60,253 nt of DNA. Source: Flavobacterium psychrophilum DSM 3660 = ATCC 49418. Its GTDB lineage: Bacteria; Bacteroidota; Bacteroidia; Flavobacteriales; Flavobacteriaceae. The number at the start of each line of letters is the position of its first letter. Positions within the stretch are counted from its first letter, which is position 1. The stretch spans positions 1 to 60,253 of the forward strand of contig NZ_MUHE01000002.1 of assembly GCF_002217405.1 (NCBI RefSeq), in the 5' to 3' direction. Shown here piece by piece: positions 37,932 to 46,297 of the stretch. The position numbers and the translations under genes are program-made. The notes beneath the pieces are model-generated. The model ran no database searches and was not told where the DNA came from. It was given only the letters and a program-made list of their open reading frames with translations.

Positions 37932-38210
37932 ATGAAAATTGAAGAATTCATGATTCCTTGCTTAAGTAAAACGCTCTTTGGCGTAGATTGTTTGGGCTGT
38001 GGTACACAAAGAGCGCTAATTTTAGTGCTAAAAGGCAAATTTACAGAAGCTTTTTATATGTTTCCCGCCATTTATACTACTATTTTATTTTTTATAATTC
38101 TGGGATTAAATTTTTTTAATAAGTCTAAAAACTACAACAAACTAATCATTTTATTGGCAATTATTAATGCTGTAATTATGATTATTTCCTATATTTACAA
38201 ACTATTTTAA
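37932..38210 (+). CDS. DUF2752 membrane protein
   Basis: 92 residues. FGVDCLGCGTQRALILVLKGKFTEA carries the family's CxGCGxxRA signature (Cys and Arg on the cytoplasmic or periplasmic face). Two or three membrane helices follow. Function unknown. Likely co-transcribed with miaE. Confidence 0.85.
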   Translation: MKIEEFMIPCLSKTLFGVDCLGCGTQRALILVLKGKFTEAFYMFPAIYTTILFFIILGLNFFNKSKNYNKLIILLAIINAVIMIISYIYKLF

Positions 38211-38212
38211 AT

Positions 38213-38254
38213 AAAAAATCCGTCTAGTCTAAAAAAAACTAAACGGATTTTTTT
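38213..38254. terminator. Bidirectional terminator after the DUF2752 gene
   Basis: AAAAAATCCGT (38213-38223) pairs with ACGGATTTTTT (38243-38253), with an inner AGT/ACT pair. Runs of A and T serve both convergent genes. Confidence 0.85.
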
Positions 38255-38266
38255 ATAAAAATAAAT

Positions 38267-38734
38267 TTATATAACAGATGAAGCTGCAAAAAGCCCCATT
38301 GTAATAAGTCCTATAAACATTAGTGCATAAAATGATAAAACAACAATCATAGTTATACCTAAAAATTTATGATGCGATTTAAGAAAACCAAATCCGTTAG
38401 ATAACAATTGGCTATCATTATTTTCAATGGCAATTTTTGTGTCATTTGCATATTTATACAAATAATACACAGGGAAAAAATATATTGCAGCAATAATTAA
38501 ATAAATTATTGATACAAATTCTTGAATAGCACCAAGAGGACTAAACGCCATAGTCTGAGTAGCCATTGGAATCATAGACATAACAGCTCCCATAAAAATA
38601 GCTGCTAACACCATAAATCCTATTCCTACAAAACCTATAATAGCTAAAAATTTAGACCATTTTGCGCTTTCTTTTAGAAACTCTAATGCAGAAGTATTCA
38701 AATGCATTTCGTTGTTGTTTTGGTTTTCCATCAT
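38267..38734 (-). CDS. DUF5362-family membrane protein
   Basis: 155 residues with three membrane helices (starting FLAIIGFVGIGFM, FVSIIYLIIAAIY and FLGITMIVVLSFY) and a hydrophilic N-terminus that opens MENQNNNEMHLN. Family name is from overall pattern. Function unknown. It starts 12 bases after the rocD stop, so co-transcribed. Confidence 0.75.
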   Translation of the reverse strand: MMENQNNNEMHLNTSALEFLKESAKWSKFLAIIGFVGIGFMVLAAIFMGAVMSMIPMATQTMAFSPLGAIQEFVSIIYLIIAAIYFFPVYYLYKYANDTKIAIENNDSQLLSNGFGFLKSHHKFLGITMIVVLSFYALMFIGLITMGLFAASSVI

Positions 38735-38746
38735 TATAATTAATTG

Positions 38747-39991
38747 TTAGTTTTCAAATTGTTTCAATGTTTTAATAATTATAGAAACACAATCTAACAA
38801 TTGTTCTTCATTCATTACTAATGGTGGGGCAAAACGAATAATATTTCCGTGTGTTGGTTTGGCTAATAATCCGTTATCACGCAAAGCCATACAAATATTC
38901 CAAGCGGTATCACTTTCTTCGGTATCATTTATTACGACAGCGTTTAATAAACCTTTACCACGTACTAAGGTTGCAATGGTAGAAGTTTGGATGAATTTTG
39001 CTAATTCCGAACGGAAAATTATTCCTAATTTTTCTGCGTTTTCAGCTAGTTTCTCATCAGTAACTACTTGAAGTGCGGCAACAGCAACTGCTGCTGCAAT
39101 TGGGTTTCCTCCAAAAGTAGATCCGTGTTGTCCTGGTTTAATAACATTCATGATATGGTTATTTGCCAATACTGCCGAAACTGGATAAGCGCCACCCGAA
39201 ATTGCTTTTCCTAAAACTAAAATATCTGGTTGTACATTTTCGTGGTTTACGGCTAATAATTTACCTGTACGGGCAATCCCTGTTTGCACTTCATCGGCAA
39301 TAAATAGTACATTGTGTGCTTCACAAAGTGCTTTGGCTTTTGCCAAATATCCTTCTGAAGGAACATAAACACCAGCTTCTCCTTGAATAGGTTCTACTAG
39401 AAATCCTGCAATATTTTTTGATGATTTTAAAACATTTTCTAAAGCCGTCAAGTCATCATAAGCAATGCTAATAAAACCTGCGGTATAAGGACCAAAGTTT
39501 TTACGTGCATTTTCATCGTTAGAAAAAGAAATAATCGTGGTTGTTCTTCCGTGAAAGTTTCCGTCGCAAACAATAATTTGCGCTTCATTTTCGGCAATTC
39601 CTTTTTTCTCGTAAGCCCATTTTCTACATAGTTTCAAAGCCGTTTCTACTGCTTCGGCACCTGTATTCATAGGCAATACTTTATCGAAACCAAAATAATT
39701 GGTAATAAACTCTTCGTAAGGACCTAATTTGTCATTATAAAAGGCACGAGAAGTTAGTGTTAATGTTTGGGCTTGGGCTATCATTGCGCCTACAATTTTC
39801 GGGTGACAATGCCCTTGGTTTACTGCTGAATAAGCTGATAAGAAATCGTAATATTTCTTTCCTTCTACATCCCAAACGTAAACGCCTTCGCCTTTAGCTA
39901 AAACCACTGGAAGCGGGTGGTAATTGTGCGCTCCGTGTTTGTCTTCTAAAGCAATAATTTCTTCTGAACTGATTTTTTCTAATACTGACAT
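38747..39991 (-). CDS. rocD: Ornithine--oxo-acid aminotransferase
   Basis: 414 residues. A class III aminotransferase. PLP-binding Lys262 lies in [12 protein letters not shown]; Asp233 in [13 protein letters not shown] holds the pyridine ring. The opening [18 protein letters not shown] (after an acidic stretch) and the stretch [10 protein letters not shown] separate ornithine aminotransferases from acetylornithine ones. It converts ornithine and 2-oxoglutarate to glutamate semialdehyde. No other arginine gene is near. Confidence 0.94.
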   Translation of the reverse strand: MSVLEKISSEEIIALEDKHGAHNYHPLPVVLAKGEGVYVWDVEGKKYYDFLSAYSAVNQGHCHPKIVGAMIAQAQTLTLTSRAFYNDKLGPYEEFITNYFGFDKVLPMNTGAEAVETALKLCRKWAYEKKGIAENEAQIIVCDGNFHGRTTTIISFSNDENARKNFGPYTAGFISIAYDDLTALENVLKSSKNIAGFLVEPIQGEAGVYVPSEGYLAKAKALCEAHNVLFIADEVQTGIARTGKLLAVNHENVQPDILVLGKAISGGAYPVSAVLANNHIMNVIKPGQHGSTFGGNPIAAAVAVAALQVVTDEKLAENAEKLGIIFRSELAKFIQTSTIATLVRGKGLLNAVVINDTEESDTAWNICMALRDNGLLAKPTHGNIIRFAPPLVMNEEQLLDCVSIIIKTLKQFEN

Positions 39992-40050
39992 GGTGATAAT
40001 TGTATTGATTTTAGTAATCTCAATTCCTTCTTTTGGAGAGAAATCATCCG

Positions 40051-40067
40051 TATTTTTGACAAAAATA
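40051..40067. promoter_or_regulatory. Perfect palindrome containing opposing -7 boxes upstream of rocD
   Basis: TATTTTTGACAAAAATA is self-complementary apart from its central base. The minus-strand half (40060-40067) is an exact TAnnTTTG pointing to rocD, about 68 bases before its start. The symmetry would also suit a dimeric regulator's operator. Confidence 0.4.
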
Positions 40068-40110
40068 CAAAAAAGGATATAAAGTTTATACCTTTAGTAA
40101 GGTTTAACTG

Positions 40111-40659
40111 TTAAACTCTTTCGGAAAATATTTCTAACAACTTAGTAACTGTATTCCAATTTCTAATGGTTGCGGTTACGTTTAGTTTTTTTTCGATATA
40201 TTTCTGATCTAATCTGGTTTTTCCTGCGCCAATGTCGTATTTAATGTAAATTCTACTAGAATCGATACTGGCTACATCTGGTTTAAATTGACTAATTTTT
40301 AGATCATTTAAAGCCGAAGCATTTAGTTCTTTCGAAATAAATGCGACGTACAATTTCTTTGTATCTGCTTCTTTTTCTTTTAGATAGCTATTATTATTAA
40401 AACAATCTTCTAAATCTTGTTTGCCAATAATTACAATAGGAACGTCATGTCCGAAAACTTTAAAAATTTCTTGTTTGATGGTAAAACCTACACTTGGTCC
40501 ATTTTCTTCTTCGGTATCTACAAATACATTTCCTGATTGTATATAGGTTTGCACATTTTGGAAACCTATATTTTCTAAGGCGCTTTTTAGTGCATCCATT
40601 TTTATCATATTGTGACCAGAAACGTTGATGCCACGAAGGAGTGCGAGATGGGTTGTCAT
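40111..40659 (-). CDS. DUF1697 family protein
   Basis: 182 residues. ALLRGINVSGHNMIKMDALKS opens the family pattern, with QSGNVFVDT near residue 42 and AT-IRNWNTVTKLLEI at the end. A ferredoxin-like fold of unknown function. Stands alone; divergent from rlmD. Confidence 0.9.
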   Translation of the reverse strand: MTTHLALLRGINVSGHNMIKMDALKSALENIGFQNVQTYIQSGNVFVDTEEENGPSVGFTIKQEIFKVFGHDVPIVIIGKQDLEDCFNNNSYLKEKEADTKKLYVAFISKELNASALNDLKISQFKPDVASIDSSRIYIKYDIGAGKTRLDQKYIEKKLNVTATIRNWNTVTKLLEIFSERV

Positions 40660-40751
40660 TATTTTTTGTTTGTAATTTACGGTAAATTTAAACTAAATCA
40701 TTAAATATACAACTGAATCGTCCTAAAGGACATTAACATTTTTAAACGAAC

Positions 40752-40784
40752 AGACCTAGCAGATTTTAGAAACCTGTTAGATCT
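40752..40784. repeat. Imperfect palindrome AGACCTA...TAGATCT
   Basis: Arms 40752-40766 and 40770-40784 match at 12 of 15 positions around a 3-base centre (AGACCTAGCAGATTT against AGATCTAACAGGTTT). A likely dispersed repeat; no promoter or gene association is clear. Confidence 0.5.
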
Positions 40785-40816
40785 AATTATGCGTTATATT
40801 TTATAGACAATCTAGG

Positions 40817-40961
40817 TCACTGCCCCAGAATGCAGCGAAAAACCCGCAGTGGTAAAACCTATTTTTTCTTGCCTTTGCAAAGCGACCAAAGGAAGCTCTT
40901 GCAATGGCTTAGAAAAAAAGGGTTTACCACGAGGATTTGTAGCGAAATGCTGGATTGGGCA
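40817..40961 (+). repeat. Dispersed stem-loop element, copy B (long form)
   Basis: TGCCC/GGGCA close the structure; TGCAGCGAAAA and TGTAGCGAAAT occupy the internal loop; a longer inner stem pairs GTGGTAAA with TTTACCAC and TTTTTTCT with AGAAAAAA. About 145 bases, against about 80 for copies A, C and D. Confidence 0.6.
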
Positions 40962-41013
40962 CAAATAATGAATAATTAATAATTGATAATTAATAATTGA
41001 TAATTGCAATTGT

Positions 41014-41021
41014 TATATTTG
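41014..41021 (+). promoter_or_regulatory. -7 box four bases before the rlmD start codon
   Basis: TATATTTG is an exact TAnnTTTG ending at 41021, while the ATG is at 41026. Transcription expected about 6-7 bases after the box would begin at or beside the ATG, implying a leaderless mRNA. Confidence 0.45.
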
Positions 41022-41025
41022 CAAC

Positions 41026-42441
41026 ATGGGAAAAAAAATAACAGACAAAATCGTCTTTGATACGGTAAAAGTCCTTGATGCGGGTGCAAAAGGCGTTTCG
41101 GTGGCGAAAGCTCCTGATGGTAAGGTGATTTTTATATCTAATGTCGTGCCTGGCGATGTGGTAGATGTGCAAACTTTTAAGAAGCGAAAGGCTTATTATG
41201 AGGGGAAAGCCATTTATTTTCATGAATATTCTGAACACAGAACGGAGCCTGTTTGCGAACATTTTGGGGTTTGTGGCGGTTGCAAATGGCAGAATATGAA
41301 GTATTCGCAACAATTATTTTACAAACAGAATGAGGTTTTTAATAACTTGAAAAGAATTGGAAAGGTAGAAATGCCTGAATTTGAAACTATTTTAGGGTCT
41401 GAAAAACAATTTTTTTATAGAAATAAAATGGAGTTTGGTTTTTCGAACGCTCGCTGGATGACCGAAGCCGAAATAAAAAGTGATCAGGAGTTTGATGACC
41501 GAAATGCGTTGGGTTTTCATATTCCGAAAATGTGGGATAAGATTTTAGACATTACAAAATGTCATTTGCAAGGGGACCCGTCGAATGCGATTAGGAACGA
41601 AATTCGTCGTTTTGCGATAGAAAATAATTTAGAATTTTTTAATCCTAGAAATCACGAAGGTTTGCTTAGAACACTGATGATTCGTACGGCTTCGACTGGC
41701 GAAATCATGGTTTTAATTCAGTTTTTTGAAGAAAACAAAGTGCAACGTGAGCTGATTATGAATCATTTGGCTGAAACTTTTCCAGAAATTACTTCATTGC
41801 AATATGTGATTAATGGGAAACCAAATGATACGATTTATGACCAAGATGTAAAATTATTTAAAGGTCGTGATTATATTTTGGAAGAAATGGAAGGTTTGCA
41901 TTTTAGTATAAATGCCAAATCTTTTTACCAAACTAATTCTGAACAAGCTTACGAATTGTACAAAATAACTAGAGATTTTGCTGGATTAACAGGAAATGAA
42001 CTCGTGTACGATTTGTATACTGGAACGGGAACTATTGCGCAGTTTGTTTCGAAACAAGCCAAGAAAGTAATTGGTGTTGAAGCTGTTCCTGAAGCTATTG
42101 CTGATGCTAAAGAAAATACAAAACGCAATAATATTAGCAATTGTGAGTTTTTTGTAGGTGATATGAAAAATGTTTTTAATGATGCTTTTATTGCGCAACA
42201 TGGTCACCCTGATGTAATTATTACCGATCCGCCTCGTGATGGTATGCATGCTGATGTGGTAAAACAAATCTTATCTATTGGGGCCGAAAAAGTAGTGTAT
42301 GTAAGTTGTAATTCGGCAACGCAAGCCCGTGATTTGGCTTTGATGGACGAAATGTATCAAGTGACTCGTGTACGCCCAGTTGATATGTTTCCGCAAACCC
42401 ATCATGTGGAGAATGTAGTGCTTTTAGAGAAAAGAAAATAA
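41026..42441 (+). CDS. rlmD: 23S rRNA (uracil-5-)-methyltransferase RlmD
   Basis: 471 residues. A TRAM domain (10-65) precedes the iron-sulfur site (Cys77, Cys83, Cys86 in CEHFGVCGGC) and the SAM-binding domain (YDLYTGTGTIAQF). The catalytic Cys428 sits in VYVSCNSATQ, with Glu in HHVEN as base. It makes m5U1939 (or m5U747, as in RlmCD types) in 23S rRNA. The substrate position cannot be told from sequence. Two small genes follow closely. Confidence 0.92.
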   Translation: MGKKITDKIVFDTVKVLDAGAKGVSVAKAPDGKVIFISNVVPGDVVDVQTFKKRKAYYEGKAIYFHEYSEHRTEPVCEHFGVCGGCKWQNMKYSQQLFYKQNEVFNNLKRIGKVEMPEFETILGSEKQFFYRNKMEFGFSNARWMTEAEIKSDQEFDDRNALGFHIPKMWDKILDITKCHLQGDPSNAIRNEIRRFAIENNLEFFNPRNHEGLLRTLMIRTASTGEIMVLIQFFEENKVQRELIMNHLAETFPEITSLQYVINGKPNDTIYDQDVKLFKGRDYILEEMEGLHFSINAKSFYQTNSEQAYELYKITRDFAGLTGNELVYDLYTGTGTIAQFVSKQAKKVIGVEAVPEAIADAKENTKRNNISNCEFFVGDMKNVFNDAFIAQHGHPDVIITDPPRDGMHADVVKQILSIGAEKVVYVSCNSATQARDLALMDEMYQVTRVRPVDMFPQTHHVENVVLLEKRK

Positions 42442-42473
42442 TTTAGCATTCAGAAATTTCTGATTTAGGATTT

Positions 42474-42980
42474 ATGAAAAAACTTAAAATAATTGCTATT
42501 GCAGTTTTTATTGCAAACCTGTTTTTGGGCTGCGAGAAAGATGATATTTGTGAAGCTGGAACCCCAACAACTCCTAGAATGATTGTCGAATTTTATGACA
42601 ACTTGAATCCAACAGCAAAAAAAATGGTAACCAATTTAGGTATTATTGCCGAGGGAATGACAACTGGAATTTTAAAAAATAATGTTAGCAAAATTGAAGT
42701 TCCGCTAAAAACTACTGCCGATATTACAAAATATAGTTTTATTTATGATTCTAAAAACACAAATGCTTCTCTTCAAAACACAGACGAAATAACCCTTAAT
42801 TATACAAGAACTGATCTTTTTATTTCTAGAGCTTGTGGCTACAAAACGGTTTTTAGTTTACTGGATAATCCTAACGGAATTGTAAAAACTATTGATACTG
42901 ATAATTGGATTAAAGAAATTGTGATTCAGAAATATAAAATTCTTAACGAAGATGAAGTTCATGTTAAAATTTTCTTTTAA
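42474..42980 (+). CDS. DUF6452-family lipoprotein
   Basis: 168 residues. Signal peptide with lipobox FLGC (Cys20), then EKDDICEAGTPTTPRMIVEFYD, the pattern of a Bacteroidota-only family. Two conserved cysteines occur after the lipobox. Function unknown. It follows rlmD by 32 bases and precedes the DUF6048 gene. Confidence 0.8.
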   Translation: MKKLKIIAIAVFIANLFLGCEKDDICEAGTPTTPRMIVEFYDNLNPTAKKMVTNLGIIAEGMTTGILKNNVSKIEVPLKTTADITKYSFIYDSKNTNASLQNTDEITLNYTRTDLFISRACGYKTVFSLLDNPNGIVKTIDTDNWIKEIVIQKYKILNEDEVHVKIFF

Positions 42981-42990
42981 TATCTTTAAA

Positions 42991-43140
42991 AAGTCGAAAG
43001 TCGAAAGTCATAAAGTTACAAGTCTTTGTTATAAATGGTTACAATATTTTTTTGTTTTTCAAACTTTTGAAAAAAAACAAAAAAATAAAAATCAATACAC
43101 ACAGGACTTTATGACATTAAGACTTTATGACTTGCAACTT
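42991..43140. repeat. MITE-like element with inverted word repeats
   Basis: Left arm (42991-43024) is built from AAGTCGAAAGTC and CATAAAGTTACAAGTC; right arm (43104-43140) carries the inverse words GACTTTATGAC and GACTTGCAACTT. The centre (about 43045-43086) is an A/T hairpin of about 18 bp. The right arm supplies the probable start codon and first codons of the DUF6048 gene. Confidence 0.6.
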
Positions 43141-43848
43141 ATAGCTATTCTCATTTTATTTTTATCATTTGGCTCTTTTGCACAAGATAAAAAGAAAGAT
43201 ACACTAGTGCCAAAAACACAACGATATGGTTTGCGTGTGGGTGCAGATTTGTCTAAACTAGCCAGAACCTTTTATGACAAAAATTATAAAGGAATAGAGT
43301 TTGTGGGCGATTATCGCTTAACAAAAAAAATGTATCTCGCGGCCGAAATTGGTAACGAAAATAAAACTACCGAAGAAAATACTGTTAATTTTACAACCAA
43401 AGGAACTTATTTTAAAGTAGGTTTCGATTCTAACAATTACGAAAATTGGTTAGACATGGAAAATATGATTCACATAGGTTTGCGCTATGGTGTGAGTACA
43501 TTTAGTCAAGAACTAAATAGTTATAAGATATACAATACAGATACGTATTTCCCTACCGCCCTACCTGTTGCAGCTGGTACAAAATATGACGGATTAACCG
43601 CTCAATGGGTTGAAGTCGTTGCTGGTATGAAGGTAGAATTATTTAATAATTTGTATGCTGGATTTAGCGTACGAATGAATTATTTAGTTGCTAACAAAAA
43701 ACCTGATAATTTTGATAATTTGTATATTCCTGGATATAATAGAACGTATGACGGAAAATTTGGTGCAGGTTGGAATTATACGATTAGCTATTTTATTCCT
43801 TTGTATAAATCTAGTGGCAAAAAAAAAGTAAATCCTAAAAAGAAATAA
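43111..43848 (+). CDS. DUF6048-family outer-membrane-like protein
   Basis: About 245 residues from ATG 43111. A longer in-frame extension to 42952 overlaps the DUF6452 gene and a repeat, and is unlikely. A signal peptide (LQLIAILILFLSFGSFAQ) precedes a chain of amphipathic strands (YGLRVGADLSKL, YFKVGFDSNN, GLRYGVSTF) typical of small outer-membrane barrels. The family is known from Bacteroidota only. Paired with DUF6452. It ends inside a terminator hairpin. Confidence 0.82.
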   Translation: MTLRLYDLQLIAILILFLSFGSFAQDKKKDTLVPKTQRYGLRVGADLSKLARTFYDKNYKGIEFVGDYRLTKKMYLAAEIGNENKTTEENTVNFTTKGTYFKVGFDSNNYENWLDMENMIHIGLRYGVSTFSQELNSYKIYNTDTYFPTALPVAAGTKYDGLTAQWVEVVAGMKVELFNNLYAGFSVRMNYLVANKKPDNFDNLYIPGYNRTYDGKFGAGWNYTISYFIPLYKSSGKKKVNPKKK

Positions 43849-43878
43849 TTTCTCTTAATATAGGAATTATTTCTTTTT
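43837..43878 (+). terminator. Terminator of the rlmD-DUF6452-DUF6048 genes
   Basis: AAAAAGAAATAATT (43837-43850) pairs perfectly with AATTATTTCTTTTT (43865-43878). The DUF6048 stop codon lies in the first arm. Confidence 0.8.
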
Positions 43879-44078
43879 TCCAAGAATTATTCGAAAAGCA
43901 ATGCGAAAATCTGGATAAAAATTAGAAAAACAAACTTTATAGAAAAATACGAAACTTTAAATTTGCCAGCATCGTACAAAATTTTTCGAACTTTTGTTTA
44001 GTCGAAAATACTGGTGTCAGTAAATGGAAAATTGCTGAAATGTGAGAAAATTAGCCAAAACTTTAAACAAACAAAGAG

Positions 44079-44531
44079 ATGAAATTTATTAAATTAGTTT
44101 TAACAATATCGATAATTAGTTTTAGCTTGACTTTAAATGCTCAAATTAATGACAGTTTGTTTAAAAAAACATTTGAGAATAAAAAATTTAAAACAAATCA
44201 AATAATTGGTTTAAAAGACTTTAAGTATAATCCAAACGTTTCTTATATAGAATTACAAGAACCAAATGACAACTATCCTTATGGAAATATAACAACATTT
44301 GAAAACGGGAAATTTACTTCTGGTAATATTGGATTTTGTGGAAATGAATGTAGAATAACCGTTTCGGGAAATTATTATATTAAACGAAATAAAATTTATT
44401 TATTTCTTCAAACAATATCATTTTGGAAAGATTGTAAAAATAGGCCTACAGAAAATATTAATAAAGAAATAGGAAAATTTACTTGGAAAAAAGATAAAAA
44501 CGGCAAAATAAAACTAACAGCCGTAAAATAA
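44079..44531 (+). CDS. Secreted protein of unknown function
   Basis: 150 residues with a signal peptide (ending LNAQ). The mature part is beta-rich, with a CGNEC pair near residue 87-91 and another Cys at about 127, hinting at disulfides. KLTAVK ends it. No family recognised. Isolated; the 230 bases before it hold no clear gene. Confidence 0.6.
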   Translation: MKFIKLVLTISIISFSLTLNAQINDSLFKKTFENKKFKTNQIIGLKDFKYNPNVSYIELQEPNDNYPYGNITTFENGKFTSGNIGFCGNECRITVSGNYYIKRNKIYLFLQTISFWKDCKNRPTENINKEIGKFTWKKDKNGKIKLTAVK

Positions 44532-44550
44532 AAAAATTATAGAAACACAG

Positions 44551-44622
44551 TTGCTACAAGAGATTTGGCAATCGAAAAATTAGAAAAGAAGGTTTAATTT
44601 AACCCCAAACCACTTGTAGCAA
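44551..44622. repeat. Inverted repeat TTGCTACAAG...CTTGTAGCAA
   Basis: 10-bp perfect arms (44551-44560, 44613-44622) with a second inner pair TTTGG/CCAAA. It is 20 bases after the upstream gene's stop. One frame reads RDLAIEKLEKKV then stop, which could be a gene end fragment or chance. Confidence 0.45.
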
Positions 44623-44696
44623 TGAGATGTTAATACTTAAAAAAACTGTGATAATTTAGTTATTCGTAGTACTTTTGAAGCATCTAGTTATAAACC

Positions 44697-44930
44697 TTAC
44701 TTTATCTGCTTAAATCCTTTGATAAAAATCCATTTCATAAATAATTTCTCGCCTTCGTTAGTTTGAATAGTTTGAAATTTTGGAGCCAAAAGTGTTCCTA
44801 CCACAAAAGCAGTAATTGGAATAAAATAACCTTCTAGATTTGTATAAATTGCTACTAAATATCTTGTTGTAAAGAATATAATGGCAAAGCCAAGAAAATT
44901 ATAAACGAATGATTTTGTTTTTTTGTTCAT
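44697..44930 (-). CDS. Small membrane protein
   Basis: 77 residues with two membrane helices (SFVYNFLGFAIIFFTTRYLV and ITAFVVGTLLAP) and a basic C-terminus ending FKQIK. No family recognised. Lies 66 bases downstream of the THUMP methyltransferase stop in the same direction only if read against it; in fact it follows that gene on the minus strand in transcription order. Confidence 0.6.
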   Translation of the reverse strand: MNKKTKSFVYNFLGFAIIFFTTRYLVAIYTNLEGYFIPITAFVVGTLLAPKFQTIQTNEGEKLFMKWIFIKGFKQIK

Positions 44931-44996
44931 GCTTTTAAATTTTGATGAGATTTCTCCTTCGTCGAAATGACAAGATGGTATTTATTTTAAATTTAA

Positions 44997-46169
44997 TTAC
45001 AAATCGTTACTCTCTGAAATCTGAAACTTCGTTCTCTTACTTCCTTCATACATTTCGTATTTTACCAATCGAGCTTCTAAACTTCCGTTAAAAAGTTTAA
45101 TTTTTCGTGAAGGCTTTAATCCTACAAACTTTAATGCTTCCAGATTTGCGGTAATAAACCAAGCATTGGTATTGGGATAACTTTGTTTTAAAGTATCGCC
45201 AATTTCTCTGTAAAAACGTTCCATTTCGATATCTAATCGTTCACCATAAGGTGGATTAAAAACCATGTGCAACTTCCCTTCTGTATTTTTTTCTGTGTTA
45301 AAGAAATTTTGCTCAGAAATGGTAACATATTCATCTAGATTAGCATTTTTTATATTGGCAATCGCTTTCTGAACGGCACTTGGCGCTTTATCGTGGCCTA
45401 CAATTGTATAATGAAATTCTTTAATTTTCTTTAGTAACGAATTCATAATATTATCGAACAATTCATTATCCCAATCGTTCCATTTTTCGAAAGCAAATTC
45501 CTTACGATTGATGTTGGCAGGAATATTGCAAGCAATCATAGCGGCTTCGGCAAGAATAGTTCCCGAACCACACATAGGATCTATAAAATGTCCTTGACCT
45601 TCCCAACCAGAAAGCAACAACATTCCGGCTGCTAAAACCTCATTTATAGGAGCAATATTGGTTGCTGTTTTATAACCACGTTGGTGCAATGAAGCGCCAG
45701 AAGTATCTAAAGCCACAGAAACTTGGTCTTTATCTATGTGAATATTGATTCTCAAATCTGGAAAATCTTTATCTACACTAGGACGAATACCCGTTTTTGC
45801 TCTAAACTGATCTACAATCGCATCTTTACATTTCTGAGATACAAATTGCGAATGCTTAAAATAATCGGAATGCACCGTTGTATCTATCACAAAAGTCTGA
45901 TTGGTGTTTAAATATTTCGACCAATCTATTCCTTGCATATTTTTGTATAAATTTTCGTCACTTTTTGCTCTAAAATAATAGATAGGTTTTAGGATTTTTA
46001 GTGCCGTTCGCAACGACAAATTGGCTTTATACATAAAACCCTTATCCCCAGCAAAACTTACCATTCTAGTACCCATTTCTACATCTTGAGCACCTAATTG
46101 GGTTAACTCTTTTGCTAATATTTCTTCGAAACCAAAAAAAGTTTTGGCAATCATTTTAAAATTTTCCAT
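44997..46169 (-). CDS. THUMP-domain RNA methyltransferase (RlmL-like)
   Basis: 390 residues. A THUMP domain (about 45-155, RAKSDENLYKNM through HIDKDQVSVALDTSG) precedes a Rossmann methyltransferase with FIDPMCGSGTILAE and catalytic NPPYGER. In E. coli the same unit is the N-terminal half of RlmKL, giving m2G2445 in 23S rRNA. The RlmK half is missing here, as is usual in Bacteroidota. Divergent from the next methyltransferase. Confidence 0.9.
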   Translation of the reverse strand: MENFKMIAKTFFGFEEILAKELTQLGAQDVEMGTRMVSFAGDKGFMYKANLSLRTALKILKPIYYFRAKSDENLYKNMQGIDWSKYLNTNQTFVIDTTVHSDYFKHSQFVSQKCKDAIVDQFRAKTGIRPSVDKDFPDLRINIHIDKDQVSVALDTSGASLHQRGYKTATNIAPINEVLAAGMLLLSGWEGQGHFIDPMCGSGTILAEAAMIACNIPANINRKEFAFEKWNDWDNELFDNIMNSLLKKIKEFHYTIVGHDKAPSAVQKAIANIKNANLDEYVTISEQNFFNTEKNTEGKLHMVFNPPYGERLDIEMERFYREIGDTLKQSYPNTNAWFITANLEALKFVGLKPSRKIKLFNGSLEARLVKYEMYEGSKRTKFQISESNDL

Positions 46170-46260
46170 TTTTTAATATCAATGTCAATTACAATAATGA
46201 AACCCTAAATCAAAACTTACGGAATCTCTATGCAATAGTTATTTTTCTGCAAAAATACAC

Positions 46261-46268
46261 TAAATTTG
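46261..46268 (+). promoter_or_regulatory. -7 promoter element for the SAM methyltransferase
   Basis: TAAATTTG is an exact TAnnTTTG, 29 bases before the ATG at 46298. A TTTTTC lies in the -33 position. Confidence 0.5.
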
Positions 46269-46297
46269 CAGTTATAATCGAATTCAAAGAACAAACA

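Larger units (their letters stand above)
40660..41025. other. 366-bp divergent gap filled by repeats
   Basis: Between the DUF1697 and rlmD starts lie an imperfect palindrome (40752-40784), stem-loop copy B (40817-40961), an AATTGATAATT word cluster (about 40970-41010), and the rlmD -7 box. No gene is seen. Confidence 0.6.

Noticed and set aside
42952..43110. N-terminal extension of the DUF6048 protein
   Set aside because: It overlaps the preceding gene, crosses a repeat and a homopolymer hairpin, and would bury the signal peptide.
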